Source of the DNA: Nemertoderma westbladi
Taxonomy: Eukaryota > Xenacoelomorpha > Nemertodermatida > Nemertodermatidae
NCBI GenBank assembly: GCA_032718475.1
Contig: JAUCBJ010008423.1
Span: forward strand, 1 to 21,683
Direction of reading: 5' to 3'
Length of the DNA: 21,683 nt
A program made the translations under genes and the position numbers. Shown in pieces: positions 8,499 through 18,600 of the stretch; positions within the stretch are counted from its first letter, which is position 1; each line of letters starts with the position of its first letter. The notes beneath the pieces were generated by a model. That model made no database searches, had not been told where the DNA came from, and worked only from the letters and a program-made list of their open reading frames with translations.

Positions 8499-9308
8499 AT
8501 GGAGTCAACGCAAGGTAAGGATGGAAGTCATCTAATAGATTTGGACGCGTTGGGAAAGCAGTTTCTTGTCGTGCAGAGGGTTCACGCGGAGTTACTTAAA
8601 TCAAATTCGATTCTGAGATTCAAATTAAAGAATTCAAGAAACGAACACGAAATATGCCAAGCTGATAAATCGGCGGTCGAAAACGAGAACGAGAAACTGA
8701 AAGCGTTGGTTAGGAAGATGCAAGGGACTTTGGATAAGAGAAATACAATTGATACTGAAAATATGAAACTGAAGACGCGCAATGTTGAACTGGAAGCGAC
8801 TCTAAACGATCAAAAGGTTTTACTGGAGAAAACAATCCAGGAGGAAAAACAGAAACTGGATGAGATAATAGTAATGCATGAAGCTGAGGTTGTTCATTTA
8901 CAGAAAAGTTTGGATGAGAAGCGACTGGCTGAAGTGGCAGCATTGAGACGTAGTCTGGACACCAAGGAGGGCGAGGTGGGCGCTCTACAAGAACAAGTAG
9001 CCCATCTGGAATCAACCAATTCCATGGAACTCACCAAACTACGGATTAATTACGAGGCTCGACTTTCTAAACTACAGAATCAGCTGACTAAACAGCACTG
9101 CGGCGGGCAGCAGAGTGGACAGGTTAACCACGACGTGTGCAAACGGAAGTTACAACATCAAACTCTGACGCACGACAGGGAGACGGCGGAGTTGAGACGC
9201 CGAATGGCCGAGCTGGAGAACAGACTGGCCAGCAGTAGGGCGGAGTTCAGCTCTGGGAACAGCTGGGGGAAACACAACCAGCCGTTCCGGAGACCAAAGA
9301 GACAATAG
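8499..9308 (+). CDS. CCDC152: Coiled-coil protein, CCDC152-like (269 aa)
   Basis: The ATG at 8499 is the first after an in-frame TAA at 8484-8486, with a purine at -3 and G at +4. The product has 269 residues, close to vertebrate CCDC152 (about 254 as I recall). Residues 14-30 (LDALGKQF...) are followed by an almost continuous charged coiled coil at about 25-198, rich in E, K, L and Q, with NEKLK and ENMKLK blocks. A Gly/Gln-rich break lies at 201-210, and a second helix at 214-247 contains CKRKLQH and AELENRL. The C-terminus is basic (RRPKRQ). There is no signal peptide or membrane segment. From memory the match with CCDC152 is nearly collinear, especially the RRKLQH and DLEQRL-type end; a generic coiled-coil protein is the alternative. 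The molecular role is unknown. The frame is uninterrupted, with no introns in the coding part. A possible poly(A) signal lies at 9468. Confidence 0.8.
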   Translation: MESTQGKDGSHLIDLDALGKQFLVVQRVHAELLKSNSILRFKLKNSRNEHEICQADKSAVENENEKLKALVRKMQGTLDKRNTIDTENMKLKTRNVELEATLNDQKVLLEKTIQEEKQKLDEIIVMHEAEVVHLQKSLDEKRLAEVAALRRSLDTKEGEVGALQEQVAHLESTNSMELTKLRINYEARLSKLQNQLTKQHCGGQQSGQVNHDVCKRKLQHQTLTHDRETAELRRRMAELENRLASSRAEFSSGNSWGKHNQPFRRPKRQ

Positions 9309-9397
9309 TGTTGTGATTGGTCAATACTCAGTATATTGGAATATGAATAATTGTAAAAAGTGCAATTACTTCTATTGCTACATTTATTAGCCCGCAT

Positions 9398-9418
9398 GGG
9401 GGGGGGGGGGGGGGGGGG
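9398..9418. repeat. Poly-G run, 21 bases
   Basis: Twenty-one consecutive G residues lie about 90 bp after the stop of the coiled-coil gene, within its probable 3' UTR. Such a run can fold into G-quadruplexes, and its length is unreliable in most sequencing data. Confidence 0.9.
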
Positions 9419-9467
9419 TGTCTTTGTATTTGGGGTATCAAAATCTACACATTTTAACCAATTTAAG

Positions 9468-9473
9468 AATAAA
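9468..9473 (+). terminator. Possible poly(A) signal of the coiled-coil gene
   Basis: AATAAA lies 160 bp downstream of the stop codon and about 17 bp before the 41-bp minisatellite begins. It is the first canonical hexamer after the gene. No cleavage site can be seen directly. Confidence 0.4.
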
Positions 9474-9489
9474 ATTACGTGGTAGATGT

Positions 9490-12400
9490 GAATTCAATGC
9501 AACCAATACACCAAGGTGGAACTGGATCAGGAATCCAATGTAACCACTACACCAATGTGGAACTGGATCAGGAATCCAATGTAACCACTACACCAAGGTG
9601 GAACTGGATCAGGAATCCAATGTAACCACTACACCAATGTGGAACTGGATCAGGAATCCAATGAAACCACTACACCAAGGTGGAACTGGATCAGGAATCC
9701 AATGTAACCACTACACCAAGGTGGAACTGGATCAGGAATCCAATGCAACCACTACACCAGGGTGGAACTGGATCAGGAATCCAATGAAACCACTACACCA
9801 AGGTGGAACTGGATCAGGAATCCAATGCAACCACTACACCAGGGTGGAACTGGATCAGGAATCCAATGTAACCACTACACCAAGGTGGAACTGGATCAGG
9901 AATCCAATGCAACCACTACACCAGGGTGGAACTGGATCAGGAATCCAATGAAACCACTACACCAAGGTGGAACTGGATCAGGAATCCAATGTAACCACTA
10001 CACCAAGGTGGAACTGGATCAGGAATCCAATGAAACCACTACACCAAGGTGGAACTGGATCAAGAAATCCAATGTAACCACTACACCAATGTGGAACTGG
10101 ATCAGGAATCCAATGCAACCACTACACCAGGGTGGAACTGGATCAGGAATCCAATGCAACCACTACACCAGGGTGGAACTGGATCAGGAATCCAATGTAA
10201 CCACTACACCAAGGTGGAACTGGATCAGGAATCCAAAGCAACCACTACACCAAGGTGGAACTGGATCAGGAATCCAATGCAACCACTACACCAATGTGGA
10301 ACTGGATCAGGAATCCACTGCAACCAATACACCAAGGTGAAACTGGATCAGGAATCCAATGTAACCACTACACCAATGTGGAACTGGATCAGGAATCCAA
10401 TGTAACCACTACACCAAGGTGGAACTGGATCAGGAATCCAATGCAACCACTACACCAATGTGGAACTGGATCAGGAATCCACTGCAACCAATACACCAAG
10501 GTGAAACTGGATCAGGAATCCAATGTAACCACTACACCAAGGTGGAACTGGATCAGGAATCCAATGTAACCACTACACCAAGGTGGAACTGGATCAGGAA
10601 TCCAATGTAACCACTACACCAATGTGGAACTGGATCAGGAATCCAATGTAACCACTACACCAAGGTGGAACTGGATCAGGAATCCAATGTAACCACTACA
10701 CCAAGGTGGAACTGGATCAGGAATCCAATGCAACCACTACACCAAGGTTGAACTGGATCAGGAATCCAATGCAACCACTACACCAAGGTGGAACTGGATC
10801 AGGAATCCAATGCAACCACTACACCAATGTGGAACTGGATCAGGAATCCACTGCAACCACTACACCAAGGTGGAACTGGATCAGGAATCCAATGTAACCA
10901 CTACACCAAGGTGGAACTGGATCAGGAATCCAATGCAACCACTACACCAAGGTGGAACTGGATCAGGAATCCAATGCAGCCACTACACCAAGGTGGAACT
11001 GGATCAGGAATCCAATGCAACCACTACAACAAGGTGGAACTGGATCAGGAATCCAATGAAACCACTACACCAAGGTGGAACTGGATCAGGAATCCAATGT
11101 AACCACTACACCAAGGTGGAACTGGATCAGGAATCCAATGTAACCACTACACCAAGGTGGAACTGGATCAGGAATCCAATGAAACCACTACACCAAGGTG
11201 GAACTGGATCAGGAATCCAATGTAACCACTACACCAAAGTGGAACTGGATCAGGAATCCAATGCAACCACTACACCAGGGTGGAACTGGATCAGGAATCC
11301 AATGAAACCACTACACCAAGGTGGAACTGGATCAGGAATCCAATGCAACCACTACACCAGGGTGGAACTGGATCAGGAATCCAATGTAACCACTACACCA
11401 AGGTGGAACTGGATCAGGAATCCAATGAAACCAGTACACCAAGGTGGAACTGGATCAGGAATCCAATGTAACCACTACACCAATGTGGAACTGGATCAGG
11501 AATCCAATGCAACCACTACACCAGGGTGGAACTGGATCAGGAATCCAATGCAACCACTACACCAGGGTGGAACTGGATCAGGAATCCAATGCAACCACTA
11601 CACCAAGGTGGAACTGGATCAGGAATCCAAAGCAACCACTACACCAAGGTGGAACTGGATCAGGAATCCAATGCAACCACTACACCAAGGTGGAACTGGA
11701 TCAGGAATCCAATGCAACCACTACACCAAGGTGGAACGGAATCAGGAATCCAATGCAACCACTACACCAGGGTGGAACTGGATCAGGAATCCAATGCAAC
11801 CACTACACCAGGGTGGAACTGGATCAGGAATCCAATGCAGCCACTACACCAAGGTGGAACTGGATCAGGAATCCAATGCAACCACTACACCAAGGTGGAA
11901 CTGGATCAGGAATCCAATGCAGCCACTACACCAAGGTGGAACTGGATCAGGAATCCAATGCAACCACTACACCAGGGTGGAACTGGATCAGGAATCCAAT
12001 GCAGCCACTACACCAAGGTGGAACGGAATCAGGAATCCAATGCAACCACTACACCAGGGTGGAACTGGATCAGGAATTCAATGCAACCACTACACCAAGG
12101 TGGAACTGGATCAGGAATCCAATGCAACCACTACACCAAGGTGGAACTGGATCAGGAATTCAATGCAACCACTACACCAAGGTGGAACTGGATCAGGAAT
12201 CCAATGTAACCACTACACCAAGGTGGAACTGGATCAGGAATTCAATGCCACCACTACACCAAGGTGGAACTGGATCAGGAATTCAATGCAACCACTACAC
12301 CAAGGTGGAACTGGATCAGGAATCCAATGCAACCACTATACCAAGGTGGAACTGGATCAGGAATCCAATGCAACCACTACACCAAGGTGGAACTGGATCA

Positions 12401-12855
12401 GGAATCCAATGCAACCACTACACCAAGGTGGAACTGGATCAGGAATCCAATGCAACCACTATACCAAGGTGGAACTGGATCAGGAATCCAATGCAACCAC
12501 TACACCAAGGTGGAACTGGATCAGGAATCCAATGTAACCACTACACCAAGGTGGAACTGGATCAGGAATCCAATGCAACCACTACACCAAGGTGGAACTG
12601 GATCAGGAATCCAATGCAACCACTACACCAAGGTGGAACTGGATCAGGAATCCAATGTAACCACTACACCAAGGTGGAACTGGATCAGGAATCCAATGCA
12701 ACCACTACACCAAGGTGGAACTGGATCAGGAATCCAATGTAACCACTACACCAAGGTGGAACTGGATCAGGAATCCAATGTAACCACTACACCAAGGTGG
12801 AACTGGATCAGGAATTCAATGCAACCACTACACCAAGGTGGAACTGGATCAGGAA
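9490..12855. repeat. 41-bp minisatellite, about 82 copies
   Basis: The unit runs GGTGGAACTGGATCAGGAAT, CCAATGCAACC, ACTACACCAA. Sites that vary repeatedly are ATG(C/T/A)AACC, CCA(A/G/T)GGTGG or CCAATGTGG, and GGAAT(C/T)C. One unit near 10060 has an extra A (42 bp). Because 41 is not a multiple of 3, three units (123 bp) return to the same frame and give a 41-residue periodic translation; units with TAACC supply the only stops. This makes long open frames (up to 575 codons, 10810-12537) that need no coding function. Units near the right half are more uniform (mostly CAACC and CCAAGG) than those on the left. The array starts about 180 bp after the coiled-coil gene and ends 270 bp before the tetraspanin ATG. 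Confidence 0.97.
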
Positions 12856-13124
12856 ATATAATTTTGCTTATATTTTTAGTTTTTATTATAACGAAACAAT
12901 CATAAGCGCTATTCTTCTCGCGTAGTTGTTGTTTATTTACCATGAAAGCTGAGTAAACCTGTACCTGTACCATATCTCGCGGGTCATGGTTACACTAAGT
13001 CCGCATGGAACATTGTTCCAGAATAATCACAACAAAGGCAGAACTATCACAACCCCATACACAAGCTAAACTTAACGTTTTTTATCCTTAAAGTAAAGTA
13101 TTTTTAATTATTTTGTTACCCAAA

Positions 13125-14063
13125 ATGTATTTTCAAAACACCTACATGAAATATTTCTCAGGGTCGCGTAAGTTGTCAGAGGCCGTTAATGTGGAAGAAA
13201 TGGGGGGAGTAGAGGAGGGTAGATCGTCATCTACGTCGAGATCCACAAACCGAGAGCAGATCGCTGCCGTCTGGAGGAAGTATTGGTTCTACGCAATCAA
13301 CGTACTATTCTGCGCGTTTTTCATGGGAGTAGGATTATGGGCGTGGAATTGGGAACATGAGTTCCGTCAACTGAACAGCCTTACGTCGCTGTTGAATCCA
13401 GCCGCGGTCTGCGTCTTTATCTGCTTTTCACTTTTCACAATCGGCTTTGTAGGCTGTATCGGCGCTGTGAGGGATAACTTGCTACTGTTGCGAATATTTT
13501 CCGTAGCAATATCCCTAATACTGATCATACAAGTGATCACCGGTATTATTGGTCTCGCCTGTGTCGGTAAGGTAGAGAGAAATGCCAAGGAATTCTTTAA
13601 GAAGGCTGTAGTTATGTACATAGACGACCCAGAGCTGAAGGTCAGGATGGACTCCATCCAGAACGAACACTCGTGTTGCGGGTCAACGGATTACAACGAC
13701 TGGGACAACAATCTCTACTTTAATTGCAAAAACGCCAACAAGGCTGGACTGCAGACAGCCGAGGCTTGTGGTGTCCCTTACTCGTGTTGTCTGTCGACGG
13801 GTGTAGTCATAGCAACGGGGAAAGTAGTCAACTCGCAATGTGGGTACGGGATTAGAACGGCGGACAATGTAACCGTTGGAAGGGATAAGGTTTACACTAC
13901 TGGTTGCTACACCACGTTTATAGACTGGTACTGGCGGAATCCTATGGCATTGTGTTTCGTATTTATAGTGACAGCGTTGGTTCATCCCATATCAATTATT
14001 TGCGCACGAAGAATTAACACAGAGACAATCGTGTGTGAGAATCGTCAAGTTTACAGCCATTAA
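13125..14063 (+). CDS. Tetraspanin, TspanC8 subgroup (312 aa)
   Basis: The ATG at 13125 is the first after an in-frame TAA at 13089-13091. Four membrane segments lie at about 53-74 (Asn59 inside), 93-115, 124-147 (Gln136) and 273-294. TM2 ends in GCIGAVRDNLLLL, the tetraspanin signature. The large extracellular loop (148-271) has SCCG (184-186), NLYFNC (Cys201), ACGVPYSCC (Cys215, 221, 222), SQCGYG (Cys239) and TTGC (Cys261). That makes eight cysteines, the hallmark of TspanC8 proteins (Tspan5/10/14/15/17/33), which carry ADAM10 to the cell surface. The VPYSCCL spacing resembles Tspan33, but the exact orthologue is open. One glycosylation sequon, NVT, lies at 248-250. The cytosolic N-terminus (about 52 residues, Ser/Glu-rich) is longer than usual. 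The coding sequence has no introns. A hAT-type element starts 60 bp after the stop, and no canonical AATAAA lies between. Confidence 0.95.
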   Translation: MYFQNTYMKYFSGSRKLSEAVNVEEMGGVEEGRSSSTSRSTNREQIAAVWRKYWFYAINVLFCAFFMGVGLWAWNWEHEFRQLNSLTSLLNPAAVCVFICFSLFTIGFVGCIGAVRDNLLLLRIFSVAISLILIIQVITGIIGLACVGKVERNAKEFFKKAVVMYIDDPELKVRMDSIQNEHSCCGSTDYNDWDNNLYFNCKNANKAGLQTAEACGVPYSCCLSTGVVIATGKVVNSQCGYGIRTADNVTVGRDKVYTTGCYTTFIDWYWRNPMALCFVFIVTALVHPISIICARRINTETIVCENRQVYSH

Positions 14064-14114
14064 TTGTGTCAGTATTCGATTAATTTTATTAATATAATTT
14101 ATTATTAATTGTCA

Positions 14115-14122
14115 GTAATCAG
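14115..14122. repeat. Left target-site duplication of the hAT-type element
   Basis: GTAATCAG immediately precedes the left terminal inverted repeat and is identical to the 8 bp after the right terminal repeat (15300-15307). Eight base pairs is the hAT-superfamily duplication length. Confidence 0.88.
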
Positions 14123-14225
14123 CAGGCCTCATTATTTTTGAGAAATCGCAAATTTATCAAAAATAAGCAATTTTTGAGGTATTTTTCATTTTATTGTATA
14201 TGTGTTTAGCATCCATAGATTGTAT

Positions 14226-14400
14226 AAATTATTAAGTAATTAAACAGGACTAAGGATGATCCAACTCTATAGCAAATGGAGCGGAAAAAATGAATTCGCC
14301 ACCAGCGGGGATCGTCACCAGCGGTGGCGAATTCATTTTTTCCGCTCCATTTGCTATAGAGTTGGATCATCCTTAGTCCTGTTTAATTACTTAATAATTT
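14226..14400. repeat. Perfect inverted repeat: 78-bp arms, 19-nt spacer
   Basis: Arms 14226-14303 and 14323-14400 are exact reverse complements over all 78 bp; complementarity stops at 14225/14401. The spacer is AGCGGGGATCGTCACCAGC. A direct repeat, CACCAGCGG, occurs at 14300-14308 and 14316-14324, straddling the inner boundary. Transcribed, it would make a long perfect hairpin. It lies wholly inside the hAT-type element, but its arms do not resemble that element's termini. Confidence 0.95.
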
Positions 14401-14550
14401 TTCCTTTTATTTTTGCTATTTTTCCGATGTTGTCTAAATCATCCCGCAACGATCCATATTAGTGTAAATATTGAAACATATGTAATGTACGTTTTATTTT
14501 GAGAAAAACCGACCCTTAGTACAGTCTTGAACAAACTGATTGGTTCAACA

Positions 14551-14695
14551 GACACTTTATTTGTTACAAGAACTGCAGTACCATAGTTATTTCTATAAGT
14601 AAATACAGACACTTTATTTGTTACAAGAACTGCAGTACCATAGTTATTTCTATAAGTAAATACAGACACTTTATTTGTTACAAGAACTGCAAGTA
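14551..14695. repeat. 57-bp tandem repeat, about 2.5 copies
   Basis: Copies begin at 14551, 14608 and 14665 with GACACTTTATTTGTTACAAG and continue through AACTGCAGTACCATAGTTAT. The two full copies are identical and the third breaks off after AACTGCA. Since 57 is a multiple of 3, an open frame on the minus strand shows a 19-residue repeat; it has no other sign of coding. The repeat is internal to the hAT-type element. Confidence 0.92.
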
Positions 14696-15299
14696 AAGTA
14701 AATACAGTCTATAAGTAAATACAGACCGTATAAATGAAAGTAAATGAAAGTTATTATAAATATAGGCCTATACTGTACGGTTGTTGGATTGGTGGAATGT
14801 GAAATTTCTTGTGCAATTTTGACAACTGAAAAATCCTTTAAATATTTATACACATGTTGACCGTAATGCCCTTCTGTACTGTCCATGATTATTATACAGT
14901 AGCTATACCCTCTATACACTACAGGATCATGTCTTGTTAAGGGCATGATTTAGCAGATACAGTAATTTCATAATTAAACAGTAAATTCCATACTGTTGTT
15001 GGGCACTTGTAGACAAGCACATATGATTTCTTAAATACAGAAATGCACTAATATAAGTTGTACATTAATTAGTAATATATTAGTTGTTTTTCATGTGTAC
15101 TGTAAATTTAGAACTCTTTTCAGCTAATTGAAATTGGAATAATTTATTGAGAAATTTAAACTATTAGATTATTATATAAAGAAATGTGCCACAAAACCTT
15201 TAAATTCCACAAAAAAATATGTTATTTTTGAGATTTTTCCAATTTTAATTTTGCTACTTTTGACGATTTTGACATAATAGTCAAAAATAATGTGGCCTG

Positions 15300-15307
15300 G
15301 TAATCAG
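15300..15307. repeat. Right target-site duplication of the hAT-type element
   Basis: GTAATCAG directly follows the terminal GGCCTG of the element and matches 14115-14122. Confidence 0.88.
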
Positions 15308-15639
15308 TAATTGTGTCCAATTAATCGTTATTCCATTGATTGTATTATGGAAAATGGAAATTAATATTACGTAACTTGTGGTGGATTAATTAAAGTTCTT
15401 GTGAACTCAACTCACCAATAACTAACTAACGGACTCGATTGGATTATCGAGGTGAACACATTGCGGTTTGCTAATATTTTCACCATCGCGTTAACGAAAT
15501 GCATTTATTGTGTAGATGGCTATATAAGATCATGGATCGATAATATGATTGTGTTTACTTAATATTTTTTACTATTATTGTTTACTTATTAGCGTCCTTT
15601 GCCGAGTGGAAATCAGCCGGCCAAAAGAACTGCCACGTG
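15308..15639. other. AT-rich non-coding stretch between the hAT-type element and the 36-bp array
   Basis: No gene is seen. The left part may be the displaced remainder of the tetraspanin 3' UTR, since removing the transposon and one target duplication would join it to 14122. The last 40 bp before the array turn GC-richer. Confidence 0.5.
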
Positions 15640-18600
15640 CTCTGTCGGACGACAGCGCACGGGTTCCACCATAAACTCTGTCGGACGACAGCGCACGGGT
15701 TCCACCATAAACTCTGTCGGACGACAGCGCACGGGTTCCACCATAAACTCTGTCGGACGACATCGCACGGGTTCCACCATAAACTCTGTCGTACGACAGC
15801 GCATGGGTTCCACCATAAACTCTGTCGGACGACATCGCACGGGTTCCACCATAAACTTTGTCAGACGACAGTGCACGGGTTCCACCATAAACTCTGTCGG
15901 ACGACAGCGCACGGGTTCCACCATAAACTCTGTCGGACGACAGCGCACGGGTTCCGCCATAAACTCTGTCGGACGACAGCGCACAGGTTCCACCATAAAC
16001 TCTGTCGGACGACATTGCACGGGTTCCACCATAAACTTTGTCGGACGACAGAGCCCGGGTTCCACCATAAAATCTGTCGGACGACAGCGCACGGGTTCCA
16101 CCATAAACTCTGTCGGATGACAGCGCACGGGTTCCACCATAAACTCTGTCGGACGACAGCGCACGGGTTCCACCATAAACTCTGTCGGACGACAGCGCAC
16201 GGGTTCCACCATAAACTCTGTCGGACGACAGCGCACGGGTTCCACCATAAACTCTGTCGGACGACAGCGCACGGGTTCCACCATAAACTCTGTCGAACGA
16301 CAGCGCACGAGTTCCAACATAAACTCCGTCGGACGACAGCGCACGGGTTCCACCATAAACTCTGTCGTACGACAGCGCACGGGTTCCAGCATAAACTCTG
16401 TCGGACGACAGCGCACGGGTTCAACCATAAACTCTGTCGGACGACAATGCACGGGTTCCACCATAAACTTTGTCGGACGACAGCGCACGGGTTCCAGCAT
16501 AAACTCTGACGGACAACAGCGCACAGGTTCCACCATAAACTCTGTTGGACGACAGCGCACGGGTTCCACCATAAACTTTGTCGGACGACAGCGCACGGGT
16601 TCCACCATAAACTCTGTTGGATGACAGTGCACGGGTTCCACCATAAACTCTGTCGGACAACAGCGCATGGGTTCCACCATAAACTCTATCGTACGACAGC
16701 GCACGGGTTCCACCATAAACTCTGTCGGACCACAGCGCACGGGTTCCACCATAAACTCTGTCGGACGACATCGCACGGGTTCCACCATAAACTCTGTCGT
16801 ACGACAGCACACGGGTTCCACCATAAACTTTGTCGGACGACATCACACGGGTTCCACCATACATTTTGTCAGACAACAGTGCACGGGTTCCACCATAAAC
16901 GTCGGACGACATCGCACGGGTTCCACCATAAACTTTGTCGGATGACAGCGCACGGGTTCTACCATAAACTCTGTCGGACGACAGCGCACGGGTTCCACCA
17001 TAAACTCTGTCGGATGACAGCGCACGGGTTCCACCATAAACTCTGTCGGACGACAGCGCACGGGTTCCACCATAAACTCTGTCGGACGACAGCGCACGGG
17101 TTCCACCATAAACTCTGTCGGACGACAGCGCACGGGTTCCACCATAAACTCTGTCGGACGACAGCGCACGGGTTCCACCATAAACTCTGTTGAACGACAG
17201 CGCACGAGTTCCAACATAAACTCCGTCGGACGACAGCGCACGGGTTCCACCATAAACTCTGTCGTACGACAGCGCACGGGTTCCAGCATAAACTCTGTCG
17301 GACGACAGCGCACGGGTTCAACCATAAACTCTGTCGGACGACAATGCACGGGTTCCACCATAAACTTTGTCGGACGACAGCGCACGGGTTCCACCATAAA
17401 CTCTGACGGACAACAGCGCACAGGTTCCACCATAAACTCTGTTGGACGACAGCGCACGGGTTCCACCATAAACTTTGTCGGACGACAGCGCACGGGTTCC
17501 ACCATAAACTCTGTTGGATGACAGTGCACGGGTTCCACCATAAACTCTGTCGGACAACAGCGCATGGGTTCCACCATAAACTCTATCGTACGACAGCGCA
17601 CGGGTTCCACCATAAACTCTGTCGGACCACAGCGCACGGGTTCCACCATAAACTCTGTCGGACGACATCGCACGGGTTCCACCATAAACTCTGTCGTACG
17701 ACAGCACACGGGTTCCACCATAAACTTTGTCGGACGACATCACACGGGTTCCACCATACATTTTGTCAGACAACAGTGCACGGGTTCCACCATAAACGTC
17801 GGACGACATCGCACGGGTTCCACCATAAACTTTGTCGGATGACAGCGCACGGGTTCTACCATAAACTCTGTCGGATGACAGTGCACGGGTTCCACCATAA
17901 ACTTTGTCGGACGACAGCGCACGGGTTCCACCATAAACTCTGTTGGATGACAGCGCACGGGTTCCACCATAAACTCTGTCGGACAACAGCGCATGGGTTC
18001 CACCATAAACTCTGTCGTACGACAGCGCACGGGTTCCACCATAAACTCTGTCAGACGACAGCGCACGGGTTCCACCATAAACTCTGTCGGACGACATCGC
18101 ACAGGTTCCACCATAAACTCTGTCGTATGACAGCACACGGGTTCCACCATAAACTCTGTTGGACGACATCACACGGGTTCCACCATAAATTTTGTCAGAC
18201 GACAGCGCACGGGTTCCACCATAAACTCTGTCGGACGACAGCGCACAGGTTCCACCATAAACTCTTTCGGACAACAGCGCACGGGTTCCACCATAAACTC
18301 TGTTGGACGACATCGCACGGGTTCCACCATAAACTTTGTCGGACGACAACGCACGGGTTCTACCATAAACTCTGTCGGACGACAGCGCACGGGTTCCACC
18401 ATAAACTCTGTCGGATGACAGCGCACGGATTCCACCATAAACTATGTCGTACGGCAGCGCACGGGTTCCACCATAAACTCTGTCGGACGACAGCGCACGG
18501 GTTCCACCATAAACTTTGTCGGACGACAGCGCACTGGTTCCACCATAAACTCTGTCGGACAACAGCGCATGGGTTCCACCATAAACTCTGTCGGACGACA

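Larger units (their letters stand above)
14123..15299. mobile_element. Non-autonomous hAT-type DNA transposon (1177 bp)
   Basis: The left end reads CAGGCCTCATTATTTTTGA (14123-14141). The reverse complement of the right end (15281-15299) reads CAGGCCACATTATTTTTGA: 18 of 19 positions match. Identical GTAATCAG target duplications flank it. Terminal CAG and an 8-bp duplication fit the hAT superfamily. Both subterminal regions are A/T-rich with repeated TTTTTGA- and CAAAAAT-like motifs, the kind of sites transposases bind. No open frame with transposase features is present, so it would depend on a transposase from elsewhere. Inside are a perfect long palindrome (14226-14400) and 57-bp tandem repeats (14551-14695). 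It has inserted just downstream of the tetraspanin coding region, probably in its 3' UTR. Confidence 0.88.

Noticed and set aside
10810-12742. Long plus-strand frames (575 and 432 codons) with a 41-residue repeat in the 41-bp array
   Set aside because: They overlap in different frames, all with the same translated repeat, because the 41-bp unit has no stop unless TAACC falls in frame. No signal peptide, unique ends or codon bias supports a protein.
13367-13985. Minus-strand frames of 96-100 codons opposite the tetraspanin
   Set aside because: They lie entirely within the tetraspanin coding sequence, which is strongly supported by membrane segments and the conserved cysteines.
14439-14946. 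Minus-strand frames of 76 and 91 codons within the hAT-type element as a transposase remnant
   Set aside because: The first is the 57-bp repeat read in frame (19-residue repeats) and the second has no hAT dimerisation or catalytic motif.
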